A stretch of 64,000 nucleotides of DNA, from contig NZ_HE978585.1 of the NCBI RefSeq assembly GCF_000311985.1, positions 528,346 to 592,345 on the forward strand. Reading direction: 5' to 3'. A program made the translations under genes and the position numbers. The notes beneath the pieces were generated by a model that saw nothing but the letters and a program-made list of their open reading frames with translations, ran no database searches and was not told the origin of the DNA. Source of the stretch: Kallipyga massiliensis ph2 (lineage in GTDB: Bacteria; Bacillota; Clostridia; Tissierellales; Peptoniphilaceae). Positions 44,921 through 54,537 of this stretch are shown here, piece by piece; the stretch's first letter is position 1, and each line of letters starts with the position of its first letter.

Positions 44921-46093
44921 TCATAGATTATAGAGGACCCAATCTATGCGCTCCACGGGAATCTCGGTTTGACAAAATCGGCACACCAGGCCCCCCTCAT
45001 AGTCACTGACCTGATGGCTGCCGCAATGGGGGCAGGTAAATTGATCGGGGAGATAGTGGACCGGAGTTAGGGTTCCGTAATTTCTGGCCATCCGTAGGGT
45101 TATTTTTTTCCGTCTTTCACGCAGACGGACCCGGCCCGGACTGCCCTCAAGGTAGAGGGCATCAACCTTTCCCCGGCATTCCACAATTTCCAGAGAACCC
45201 TTTCTTTCATACCGCTCAAATTGCAGCCCCGTTATATTATGACATATCACTCCGGACATCTCTGCTTGGCGGTTCTTCCCGGCCAATAGGATTTCGGGGT
45301 GACGGGCCAGCGAGTCGATGAGGCGGGTGGTGAAGATCTCTCCGGAAAAATGGGGGTCATGACGTCGGATCTTGTGGAGTACGCCTTGGTGGCGGATGAT
45401 GGCCATGAGCCCTTTGATCAGGGCTAGGAAAAAAAGAATAGCGAGGAGGATCCCGCCAAGGTAGGAGAAGAGCCCGATTTGCCACTCGCTTAGGATTCCT
45501 TTCACCTGCAAGATCGCCATGAGGAAAATGGGAATGAAGAAGAATAAGGCATAATGAAAATTGTGGAAGGCAGCTTCGATGAAGAAACGGGCCATCTTGT
45601 ACTCATAGGCCTCTGCCAGATAGTGACTTTGGCAATAGGGGCAAAAGTAATTTTCGCTTTCCGCCTCCATCTGGCCGCCGCAGTTCAAGCAGTGGGGCGG
45701 ATGGTGGGGATCATAGGCGAGAGTCTGATTGGTCCGGAATACAGTGCTTTCGATAAAGGCATGTCGAATTTTCCGCTGATGGCGCTTTCGATTTTGACCA
45801 TCTCGATAGGTCTCTTGAATCTTTGCATTGGAAACGGAGAGGATGATGTCGACCTTGCCGTCAGTCAGTTTTCTGGCCGCCGTTTTACTGTCTTGCGATT
45901 GATCCAGGCGGATATCCAGCTCCTTATGGATACCGAAAGCCTCCAGGGTCTCCAGCTCCTTACGAAAGCGGTCCACTTGAGAGAAACTGGCGTAGTTTTT
46001 TATTTCATCAATGCGATTTGTTCGATACATTCGTTCCAGGACGGGGAGAAATTGCAAGTGATCAAACTCATGAGTCGATACTCCAAATGGCAT
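44921..46093 (-). CDS. Membrane protein with two zinc ribbons, function unknown
   Basis: 390 aa. The N-terminal third is soluble. CLNCGG...CPYC (about 136-155) is the first zinc ribbon, then a region with two hydrophobic helices (about 183-205 and 212-235). The part after the helices (about 240-350) may be a TIM44-like soluble domain with KVDALYLEGSPGRVRL. A second ribbon FTCPHCGSHQ...CRFCQTEIP (about 355-382) ends the protein. I recall domains like this in Firmicute zinc-ribbon/Tim44-type proteins, but no function is known. Not in an operon. Confidence 0.65.
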   Translation of the reverse strand: MPFGVSTHEFDHLQFLPVLERMYRTNRIDEIKNYASFSQVDRFRKELETLEAFGIHKELDIRLDQSQDSKTAARKLTDGKVDIILSVSNAKIQETYRDGQNRKRHQRKIRHAFIESTVFRTNQTLAYDPHHPPHCLNCGGQMEAESENYFCPYCQSHYLAEAYEYKMARFFIEAAFHNFHYALFFFIPIFLMAILQVKGILSEWQIGLFSYLGGILLAILFFLALIKGLMAIIRHQGVLHKIRRHDPHFSGEIFTTRLIDSLARHPEILLAGKNRQAEMSGVICHNITGLQFERYERKGSLEIVECRGKVDALYLEGSPGRVRLRERRKKITLRMARNYGTLTPVHYLPDQFTCPHCGSHQVSDYEGGLVCRFCQTEIPVERIDWVLYNL

Positions 46094-46177
46094 AGGGGTC
46101 TCCTATTAGGGTCACAATGCGGCGACGTCTGTACGCCTCATTTTTTACCCGAAAAGAGGAGGATGTAGACAGGGGAG

Positions 46178-46527
46178 GGGTTGTGGTTTGGCGAAAAAGG
46201 GCAAACCACCACTCATCTGGCGGCGAAAAAGTAGTGGTGATTCGGCGGAAATGGCCAAACCACCACTCCTGCGGAGGGCGAATTGGCGGCTTCGGATAGT
46301 GTTGATTTGCCGAAAATGACCAAACCACCACTCCTGCGGAGGACGAAAGGCGGCTCATAATAGTGGTGGTTTGACGAAAACGGCGAAACCACCACTCCTT
46401 TGGCAGCGAAAAAAGTAGTGGTGATTCGGCGAAAATGGCCAAACCACCACTCCTGCGGAGGGCGAATTGGCGGCTGCGGATAGTGTTGGTTCGGCGAAAA
46501 AGGCCAAACCACCACCCCTTTGGCAGC
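46178..46527 (+). repeat. Hairpin-repeat cluster G, 6 units
   Basis: Units start at 46178 (partial), 46232, 46297, 46361, 46416 and 46481: steps 54, 65, 64, 55, 65. Unit 4 has long complementary arms, TAGTGGTGGTTTG against GAAACCACCACT. Longer linkers contain GGCGAATTGGCGGCT. It lies between the 5' end of the zinc-ribbon gene and the ADP-ribosylglycohydrolase remnant. Confidence 0.9.
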
Positions 46528-46588
46528 GATACTACAGTGGCGGTGGAAAATAAAAAATTGCAGTATCAAACAAGAAAGGAAGATGCTT

Positions 46589-46759
46589 ATGATTGGTGCC
46601 ATTATTGGTGACATTGTCGGATCTCGCTTTGAATTTCAGCCGATAAAAACCAAGGATTTTTTCCTTTTTACTCCGGATTCCGACTATACGGATGATTCCC
46701 TCATGACCATCGCAGTGGGGATGGCCTTGGATGAGGCGATTGAGCGGGGAAAGGGCTAA
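46589..46759 (+). pseudogene. N-terminal fragment of an ADP-ribosylglycohydrolase gene
   Basis: 56 aa from ATG 46589 (ATG 46583 is possible). AAAGGAAG lies upstream. It begins MIGAIIGDIVGSRFEF and includes YTDDSLMTIAVGMAL, the N-terminal metal-binding part of the DraG-type family. It stops after EAIERGKG, while full enzymes have about 250 residues or more, so it is cut short. The ion-channel remnant copy 2 begins 5 bp later on the opposite strand, marking a deletion or recombination junction. Confidence 0.8.
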
Positions 46760-46764
46760 AGGAT

Positions 46765-47020
46765 CTACTTCCTCTCGTCACCCAGGTTCCTCAGCTTATT
46801 GACCTGGTCTTCACGGCCCAGGATGATGAGTCCGGTCTTGCTGGGGATCTGGGCTTCCAGGAGGGTCTTGTTTTCCAGATAGGAGTCGGTCTTGACGATG
46901 ACCTCCTCCAGATCCAGTTCCACGTCGCCCATCCGGGTCACGACATCCAGGAAGGAAATGATATTGGGCTTGATCATTAAAGAAGCCATCCGCCTGCCCA
47001 GGGAGATGACGGCCAGCTAG
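46765..47020 (-). pseudogene. Remnant of a TrkA-type ion-channel regulator domain, copy 2
   Basis: A 74-aa frame (start ATG 46989) reads MASLMIKPNIISFLDVV, LDLEEVIVKTDSYL, TGLIILGREDQVNKLRNLGD, which resembles the C-terminal RCK/TrkA-C part of a bacterial potassium channel. The same frame extends upstream as LAVISLGRR to a stop near 47020. There is no membrane part and no proper start, so this is a decayed 3' fragment. Its tail and the AVISLG piece match copy 1 at 42849-43196. Confidence 0.6.
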
Positions 47021-47112
47021 TCCTGCCTCACCCCCAAACCCCCAAACTAGGGGAAAGACCTGGTCATTCTCATCTTTTACAGTATAATAGAAGGTAGTGT
47101 GAAAAGAAATGA

Positions 47113-48398
<1,286 letters not shown>

Positions 48399-48399
<1 letters not shown>

Positions 48400-49493
48400 T
48401 GAATAAGAAAATCATACTGACCGGCGGGGGAACTGCCGGTCATGTTTCTGTCAACTTAGGCCTCATCCCCCGCCTGAGTCGGGAGGGATGGACTATCGAC
48501 TATGTGGGCTCGGAAGAGGGCATCGAGCGGGACCTGGTCTCCGATTTTCCCCAAGTGACCTACCACGCCATCCCTACGGGGAAGTTCCGCCGTCGGCGGA
48601 ATTGGGAGAATATCAAGGCCAACATCGGGGACGTGGGCAATGTTTTCTCCGGGATTAAGGAAGCCAAGGCCCTGGTGAAAGAGATCAAGCCGAATATCGT
48701 CTTTTCCAAGGGGGGCTTTGTCTCTGTACCCGTAGTCTTTGCCGCTTCCCGACTGGGTGTCCCCGTCATTGCCCACGAATCCGACCTGACCCCCGGCCTG
48801 GCCAACAAACTCTCGGCCCCCTTTTCTCGGAAGATCCTGACCACCTTCGAAAAGACCCTGGACTACCTGCCCAAAAACAAGGGCCTCTACTTAGGCCCCA
48901 TCATCCGGGACCAGATCAAAGAAGGATCCCGAGAAAAGGGCCTGGAGGTTTTCGGCTTTGATGGAAATAGGCCCATCCTCCTGATCCTTGGGGGGTCTTC
49001 CGGGGCTGTCCGGGTCAATGAGGCCATTTGGGCGGATCTGGATTCCCTTCTGAACACTTTCGATATCCTTCATGGTGTGGGCAAGGGAAAGGGGAGGGAG
49101 GAGCTCAACCGTCCCGGCTACCGCCAGGTGGAGTTCATCCGTGAGGACATGAACCATGCCCTGGCCATGGCCGACCTCATCATCTCCCGAGCTGGGTCCA
49201 ATGCCATCTTCGAATTCCTCTACTACCGCAAGCCCATGGTCCTGGTTCCCTACCGCCTGGGATCAAGAGGCGACCAGGTGGACAATGCCCAGGTCTTTGT
49301 CGACCGGGGCTTCGCCCTCTCCCTCAATGACCAGACCATGAGCCGGGAAGACTTCCTGGAGGGGGTCAATGAGGTTTGGACCAAGCGGGAGGACTTCATC
49401 CGGGCCCAATCCGACTTCAGCTTCGAAGATGGGCTGGGGAAGATATGTCAGATTTTGGATGAGGACCAAATGCCCTATTCCTCCCGGTCCTAA
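48399..49493 (+). CDS. murG: Undecaprenyl-PP-MurNAc-pentapeptide GlcNAc transferase
   Basis: 364 aa. Converts lipid I to lipid II on the inner face of the membrane. The N-terminal glycine loop LTGGGTAGHV (about 6-15), FSKGGFVSVPV, HESDLTPGLANKL and the C-terminal LGGSSGAVRVN and ISRAGSNAIFEFLYY match MurG. The start shares a base with the serS stop, so translation is coupled. Confidence 0.95.
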
Positions 49494-49540
49494 AGCCGTC
49501 AACAACCGGCAAGGATTGTCATTATAGAAAGCGAGTAAGT

Positions 49541-50323
49541 ATGGATTCCACTGTATTACCGGGCCTATTATTGCCCTTCTTGGGAACCACCCTGGGCTCC
49601 GCCTGCGTCTACTTCATGCGGGGGGACCTTAGCCCTAGCCTTCAAAAGGGCCTATCGGGCTTTGCCGGGGGGATTATGGTGGCCGCCTCCGTTTGGTCCC
49701 TGATCATTCCCGCCATCGAGCAAACGTCCGGGGAAGGCTTCGCCAAAGTCATGCCCGCCTTCGTGGGCTTTTGGCTGGGCACCCTCTTTCTCCTCCTCCT
49801 TGACCATGTCATTCCCCACCTCCATCTTGGGGAAGAGGAGCCGGAAGGTCCCAAGGCCAACCTGGACAATTCGACCATGATGGTCTTCGCCGTCACCCTC
49901 CACAACATCCCTGAAGGAATGGCCGTGGGCGTGGTTTTGGCCGGTATGATCTCCGGTCAAACCACCATTACCGCCGGGGCCGCCCTCTCCCTGGCCCTGG
50001 GCATCGCCATTCAAAACTTCCCGGAAGGGGCCATCATCTCCATGCCCCTCCACGCCCAAGGGGATACCAAAAACCAAGCCTTCCTCAAGGGCTTCCTCTC
50101 CGGAGCGGTCGAGCCCATTGCTGCCCTCTTCACCATGATGGCCGTGGGCCTGGTGGTCCCGGCCATGCCCTACCTCCTCTCCCTGGCCGCCGGGGCTATG
50201 ATGTATGTGGTTGTGGAGGAGCTGATCCCGGAGCTCTCCGAAGGCCAGCACTCCAACGTCGGCGTCATCGCCTTTTCCCTGGGCTTTACGGTCATGATGG
50301 CCTTGGATGTGGTTTTGGGATAG
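49541..50323 (+). CDS. ZIP family metal transporter
   Basis: 260 aa with eight predicted membrane helices. The helix-4 signature MMVFAVTLHNIPEGMAVGV and helix-5 AIQNFPEGAIISMPL hold the conserved H-N-x-P-E-G and Q-N-x-P-E-G metal ligands. A His-containing loop (DHVIPHLHLGEEEPEG) lies between helices 3 and 4. Predicted Zn2+/divalent-metal uptake, ZupT/GufA subgroup. Confidence 0.92.
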   Translation: MDSTVLPGLLLPFLGTTLGSACVYFMRGDLSPSLQKGLSGFAGGIMVAASVWSLIIPAIEQTSGEGFAKVMPAFVGFWLGTLFLLLLDHVIPHLHLGEEEPEGPKANLDNSTMMVFAVTLHNIPEGMAVGVVLAGMISGQTTITAGAALSLALGIAIQNFPEGAIISMPLHAQGDTKNQAFLKGFLSGAVEPIAALFTMMAVGLVVPAMPYLLSLAAGAMMYVVVEELIPELSEGQHSNVGVIAFSLGFTVMMALDVVLG

Positions 50324-50364
50324 AACGCAATTTTTTGGCAGACCTTGCCAGCTAGGAGGACGAG

Positions 50365-50565
50365 ATGAAGAACAGGAATATCGGAAAAATCTTCTGCTGC
50401 CTGATTCCGGTTATTATCGGGACCTATCTATCGGTGAAAGACTACGTAGAGCTTCAAAATCACCCGGAATGGAGTGTTTCACCGACCGTCGTATGGATAA
50501 AATTTGGGATAGGATTGGTCATCAGCATCATTCTGCTTTGGTTTGTTTTCAAAAAAAAGAATTAA
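50365..50565 (+). CDS. Small membrane protein, hypothetical
   Basis: 66 aa. AGGAGGACGAG precedes the ATG. Two hydrophobic helices (about 8-24 and 44-62) with a polar SVKDYVELQNHPEWS loop between, ending FKKKN. No family recognised. It lies 41 bp after the ZIP gene and has its own terminator. Confidence 0.6.
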   Translation: MKNRNIGKIFCCLIPVIIGTYLSVKDYVELQNHPEWSVSPTVVWIKFGIGLVISIILLWFVFKKKN

Positions 50566-50571
50566 ATCAAA

Positions 50572-50620
50572 AAAAAGCTCCCAGACTTCTGAAAGTAAGT
50601 CTGGGGGCTTTTTTTATTGG
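50572..50620. terminator. Bidirectional terminator between the small membrane gene and murF
   Basis: AAAAAGCTCCCAGACTT ... AAGTCTGGGGGCTTTTTTT: stem of about 13 bp with U/A tracts on both sides. It serves the + strand gene and the convergent murF. Confidence 0.9.
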
Positions 50621-50622
50621 GT

Positions 50623-52038
50623 TTATTGAGCAGTCCGCTGCTTGATGGATTCGACAATTTCCTCTAGGCGAAGGGCCCGGGAGGCCTTGACCAGGACCAG
50701 GCTGGCCGGCTCGATTAAAGTTTTGGCCCGATCGACCAGGTCCGACTTCTTGGAGAACCAGAAGAGGTGGTTGTCCCGGAAGCGGAGGCTGGCCCCTTCC
50801 ATCATGTATTTGGACAGGGGGCCGAAGAAGAGGACGTCCGAGAAGACCTCGGGGTCAATCTCCTGGCCGATGTCGAAGTGGATCTTCTTCTCCATGGGTC
50901 CCAGTTCCAGCATATCGCCCAGGATGGCGATCTTCTTCCGGTAGCCCGCCAGGACTTCGGTGGTGTGGAGGGCTTCCCGGAGGGACTGGGGGGAGGAGTT
51001 GTAGCAGTCGACCAGGATGTCGAAGCCCTGAGCATGGATGAGCTCGGACCGCATCTTGGTCTGGTCGGTGACGTGGAGGCCGGCTTGGATGGTCACCTCA
51101 TCCAGGCCCAGCTCCTTGGCGCAGAGGATGGCTGCGGCGGCATTGTACATCTGGTAGGAGCCCAAGAGGTTGACGGAAAATGCCTCCCCTCCCAATGTGA
51201 AGCTGGACCCGCCTTCATTGGACCGGGTCAGGGAGAGGGAGGAATCCGCCTGGGAATCCTGGCCAAAGGAGAGGGTCCGGGGGAGGAGGCCTTCTGCCGA
51301 GGCCTTCCGCCGGTCGACCTCCTGGGCCAGGAAGGAAGAATCCCGGTTGTAGATGAGGAGGTCGTCAGGGCCCATGACGTTGACGATTTCCATTTTGGCC
51401 TTGGCGATATTTTCCTGGCTACCCAGCTGGTTGAGGTGGGACTGGCCCACGTTGGTGATGATGGCGATGTGGGGCCGGGCCATCTTGACCAGGGTGTCGA
51501 TCTCGCCGAAATCCGACATCCCCATCTCGATGATGGCCACTTCCGTGGACTCATCCAGGTCCAGGAGGGTTCGGGGAACCCCGATCTCATTGTTGAGGTT
51601 GCCGATGGTCTTGAAGGTCCGGAATTTCCGGGTCAAGACCGAGGCCAGGATGTCCTTGGTCGTGGTCTTTCCGTTGGACCCCGTCACCCCGACCACCAGG
51701 ACGTCCAGGCTCTTCCGGTAGTTGGCGGCCAGGGTCTGGAAGGCCTCCAGGGTGTCATCGACCAGGAGGAAGATCTTATCCTTGAAGTCATCGACCAAAT
51801 CCAGGTGGTCCCGGTCGATGAAGGCAGCAGCAGCCCCCTTTTCAAAGGCCGTAGCCAGGAAGCGGTGGCCATCCATCTTCTCCCCGATGATGGGCATGAA
51901 GATTTCCCCGGCTATCATGGTCCGGGTGTCGATGGAGACTCCCGTGGCCATGGTTTGGTTGGGATCGTGGAGGCTGGGGTCAAGTCGGATTTCCGCTTGG
52001 GCCCATTGGGCGATTTCTGTGATGGAATGTGGCTTCAT
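50623..52038 (-). CDS. murF: UDP-MurNAc-tripeptide-D-Ala-D-Ala ligase
   Basis: 471 aa. Adds D-Ala-D-Ala to the UDP-muramyl tripeptide. The ATP site VGVTGSNGKTTTKD lies at about 116-129, and the Mur signatures IIEMGMSDFGEID, ITNVGQSHL and the C-terminal VDCYNSSPQSLREAL follow. It is 3 bp downstream of ddl, which makes the dipeptide substrate, so the two form a natural operon. Confidence 0.95.
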   Translation of the reverse strand: MKPHSITEIAQWAQAEIRLDPSLHDPNQTMATGVSIDTRTMIAGEIFMPIIGEKMDGHRFLATAFEKGAAAAFIDRDHLDLVDDFKDKIFLLVDDTLEAFQTLAANYRKSLDVLVVGVTGSNGKTTTKDILASVLTRKFRTFKTIGNLNNEIGVPRTLLDLDESTEVAIIEMGMSDFGEIDTLVKMARPHIAIITNVGQSHLNQLGSQENIAKAKMEIVNVMGPDDLLIYNRDSSFLAQEVDRRKASAEGLLPRTLSFGQDSQADSSLSLTRSNEGGSSFTLGGEAFSVNLLGSYQMYNAAAAILCAKELGLDEVTIQAGLHVTDQTKMRSELIHAQGFDILVDCYNSSPQSLREALHTTEVLAGYRKKIAILGDMLELGPMEKKIHFDIGQEIDPEVFSDVLFFGPLSKYMMEGASLRFRDNHLFWFSKKSDLVDRAKTLIEPASLVLVKASRALRLEEIVESIKQRTAQ

Positions 52039-52041
52039 GGT

Positions 52042-53103
52042 CTACTCCCAGGAATAGGTTAGGTCTTGGCGGTTGGCGTAGGATTCTTCCCCGAAGCGGA
52101 TGATGGCATCCAGGTAGTCGGAGAAGGTCATGTCGGTCAGGGCGGTCCACATCTTGGGGGCTAATGAGGTGGGGGTCATTCCGGGCAGGGTATTGACCTC
52201 ATTTACATAGAAGCAGCCATCCTCCCCATAGAAGATGTCCACCCGAGCCAGGCCCTCGCAGCCCAAGGCATGGTAGGTCCGGAGGGCCAGGTCCTGGATC
52301 TCCCGGGTCTTTTCTTCCGAGAGGGGGTGGGGGATATTTTCCACCAGGGTCCGGTCCAGGTACTTGGCCTCATAGTCCAGGACTTCTCTTGTTGTGGTGT
52401 AGGAACCCGGCTTGGAAGCCTTGGCCTCCGCATTCCCCAGGACCGAGACCTCCAGCTCATGGCCCCGGATCATCTCTTCTACCAGAATCTTGTGGTCGTA
52501 GGCAAAGGCCTCATCCAAAGCTCGGTCGAAATTCTCCCGGCTGGTCTTGGTCACCCCAACCGAGGACCCGTTGTTGCAGGGCTTGATAAAGCAGGGGAAG
52601 CCCAGGACCTTTTCAACCCGGTCCATGAGGACCTTCCGGTCCAAGCCCTTCTTTTCCACGATGATGTACTTGGCCTCCGGGATCCCCAAGTCGGCCAGGA
52701 CCTGGTTGGTGTAGCCCTTGTCCATGCAGAGGGCTGAGGCCATGATCCCGTTGCCCACATAGGGGAGGCCCAGCATCTGGAGGAAGCCCTGGACCTGGCC
52801 ATCCTCCCCGCTCTGGCCATGGATGACCGGGAAGACCATGACATCCTCCAGGCCGTCCATATCCCGGGCAAAAGCCTCGATGGTGGAGAGGACGGAAGCC
52901 TCCGACTCTACCATGAGGTCCTCCGGCCGGTCCACATGGTCCCGCCGACCCAGGGAGAGGAAGCGACCCGCTTTGTCCACATAGTAGGCCACCACCTCAT
53001 ATTTCTTCTTATCCAGCTCATTGATGACGGTCCGGGCGGACCGAAGGGCAATCTCATGCTCCGTGGATTGGCCCCCACATAAAACCACAATTGTTTTTGC
53101 CAT
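52042..53103 (-). CDS. ddl: D-alanine-D-alanine ligase
   Basis: 353 aa from ATG 53103 with TTGGAGAC upstream; an in-frame TTG at 53115 overlaps that site. Motifs: VVLCGGQSTEHEIALRS at the start, PVIHGQSGEDGQVQGFL, FIKPCNNGSSVGVTK (ATP grasp) and YVNEVNTLPGMTPTS (Mg site). The active-site loop residue between LPYVG and S appears as N, and no VanA-type lactate motif is seen. A TATAAT on the minus strand at 53165-53170 is a candidate -10. Confidence 0.94.
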   Translation of the reverse strand: MAKTIVVLCGGQSTEHEIALRSARTVINELDKKKYEVVAYYVDKAGRFLSLGRRDHVDRPEDLMVESEASVLSTIEAFARDMDGLEDVMVFPVIHGQSGEDGQVQGFLQMLGLPYVGNGIMASALCMDKGYTNQVLADLGIPEAKYIIVEKKGLDRKVLMDRVEKVLGFPCFIKPCNNGSSVGVTKTSRENFDRALDEAFAYDHKILVEEMIRGHELEVSVLGNAEAKASKPGSYTTTREVLDYEAKYLDRTLVENIPHPLSEEKTREIQDLALRTYHALGCEGLARVDIFYGEDGCFYVNEVNTLPGMTPTSLAPKMWTALTDMTFSDYLDAIIRFGEESYANRQDLTYSWE

Positions 53104-53199
53104 GAAAGTCTCCAAAATCTATTGCACCAGCAGAATCAAAAATTCGACCACTCATATGCCCCCTATTATAATGCAAAAAGAGAGGAAATCCCAGATGGG

Positions 53200-53282
53200 C
53201 CAGGCAGTCCTCAGGCCCACCTTCGCTTAGGCAAATCCTCCGGATTTGCAATGCGCTCAGGTCGGGCCTGGGGACTGCCTGG
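53200..53282. repeat. Nested inverted repeat, 19-bp outer and 8-bp inner stem
   Basis: CCAGGCAGTCCTCAGGCCC (53200-53218) pairs with GGGCCTGGGGACTGCCTGG (53264-53282) with a single G-U type mismatch. Inside it GCAAATCC (53231-53238) pairs with GGATTTGC (53242-53249). No T-tract follows on either side, so it does not look like a simple terminator. It may be a structured RNA, a MITE-like element or a cruciform site. Confidence 0.75.
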
Positions 53283-53344
53283 AGTGGGGGGCGTGTGGGC
53301 TGGGGCAGTGTGGAGAGACCGGGTTCCCCTTTTTTTGGAGTCAC

Positions 53345-53622
53345 TCTAGGGGATACCCCTCCTTTCCACCGCTCTCGCCACTTGGAGGGGCATGGGGATA
53401 CCCCTCCTTTCCGCCGTTCTCGCCACTTGGAGGGGCATGGGGATACCCCTCCTTTCCGCCGTTTTCGCCATTTGGAGGGGTACGGGGTCACCCCTCCTTT
53501 CCGCCGTTTTCACCATTTGGAGGGGCATGGGGATACCCCTCCTTCCCGTCGTTTTCGCCATTTGGAGGGGCACGGGGATACCTCTCCTTCCCGCCGTTCT
53601 CCCCATTTGGAGGGGCTGTGGG
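53345..53622. repeat. 45-bp tandem repeat array, 6 copies
   Basis: The anchor GGATACCCCTCC recurs at 53351, 53396, 53441, 53486, 53531 and 53576, exactly 45 bp apart. Each unit contains TTCCGCCGTTYTCGCCAYTTGGAGGGG, and GGAGGGG pairs with CCCCTCC around a CATGGGGATA loop. 45 is a multiple of three, so several frames stay open across the array; none has a credible start or codon use, so no gene is called. Confidence 0.88.
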
Positions 53623-53779
53623 CAGCTCCGGTTCGGGCTTTTATGAGCCCCGAGTCGGAAATTATTGAAGGAGGGGCGGGTCTCGGGTATCATAAGAGGT
53701 GATGAAAATAGTGATAGAGTGATGTGCTTGGTTGGGCGGGTGCCCTCCAAGCCATCAGTGGATCCTTGAGGAGGAGAGC

Positions 53780-54478
53780 ATGAAGATTAAGTTGTATTCG
53801 GATGGTGCGAAGTTTGAGGAGATGGTGGAGGATTATAAGAAGGGCCATGATGGTTTCACGACCAATCCGTCTTTGATGAAGAAGGGCGGGGTGACGGACT
53901 ATATGGCTTTTGCCAAGAAGGTCTTAAAGGAAATTCCGGACCGGCCGGTTTCTTTCGAGGTTTTCTCGGATGATTTTGACCAGATGGAGAAAGAAGCCAG
54001 GGCCATTTCTGCCCTGGGTGACAATGTCTTCGTCAAGATTCCGGTGACCAACACCAAGGGTCAGCCCAGCCTTCCTTTAATTAAGAAGCTGTCGGCCGAG
54101 GGCTTCAAGCTGAACATCACGGCCATCTTCACCCTCAAGCAGGTGGAGGAAGTGGTAGAGGTCTTGAGCGAGGAGGGCGAATCCATCGTCTCCGTCTTCG
54201 CCGGTCGCGTGGCGGATACAGGTGTTGACCCCATGCCCCTCATGAAAGAAGCGGCGGAAATTTGCCATCAGAAGAAAAATGTCTACCTCCTCTGGGCTTC
54301 CACCCGTGAGGCCTTTAACATCAAGCAGGCGGAATCCATCGGCTGCGACATTATCACGGTTCCCCCCAGCATTCTGAACAAGCTGGACCTCTTTGGCAAG
54401 GACTTGGATGAGTATTCTCTGGAAACCGTCCAGGCCTTCCTCAAGGATGCGACCTCATCAGGATTGTCCATCCTCTAA
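53780..54478 (+). CDS. Transaldolase / fructose-6-phosphate aldolase family
   Basis: 232 aa from ATG 53780 with GAGGAGGAG upstream. It is a single TIM barrel of the short TalC/FSA type. GFTTNPSLMKKGG is the substrate-binding start, VFVKIPVT (about 94-101) contains the Schiff-base lysine, and LNITAIFTLKQ, VFAGRVADTGVDP and LLWASTREAFN are typical. It probably moves three-carbon units in pentose-phosphate metabolism. It precedes the deoxy-sugar cluster but has its own terminator. Confidence 0.88.
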   Translation: MKIKLYSDGAKFEEMVEDYKKGHDGFTTNPSLMKKGGVTDYMAFAKKVLKEIPDRPVSFEVFSDDFDQMEKEARAISALGDNVFVKIPVTNTKGQPSLPLIKKLSAEGFKLNITAIFTLKQVEEVVEVLSEEGESIVSVFAGRVADTGVDPMPLMKEAAEICHQKKNVYLLWASTREAFNIKQAESIGCDIITVPPSILNKLDLFGKDLDEYSLETVQAFLKDATSSGLSIL

Positions 54479-54485
54479 CCCATAA

Positions 54486-54528
54486 ACAAAAGCCCCCTCC
54501 CGGATCCGGGAGGGGGTTTTTGATTTGA
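54486..54528. terminator. Terminator after the transaldolase-like gene
   Basis: AAAAGCCCCCTCCCGGATCCGGGAGGGGGTTTTTGA: a 10-bp GC stem with a short loop and T5. It also faces the convergent ribokinase gene. Confidence 0.92.
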
Positions 54529-54537
54529 GCAGCCAGC

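Noticed and set aside
28434-46527. CRISPR-like arrays at the hairpin clusters
   Set aside because: Units are whole 54/65-bp repeats with no unique spacers of constant length, the repeat is strongly palindromic over its length, and no cas gene is present.
50767-52062. 431-aa frame antisense to murF
   Set aside because: Shadow of a GC-rich gene; murF motifs on the other strand are complete.
53246-53668. 140-aa open frame with a 15-residue repeat
   Set aside because: Produced by a 45-bp repeat that keeps several frames open; no start signal, and the hairpin structure explains conservation better.
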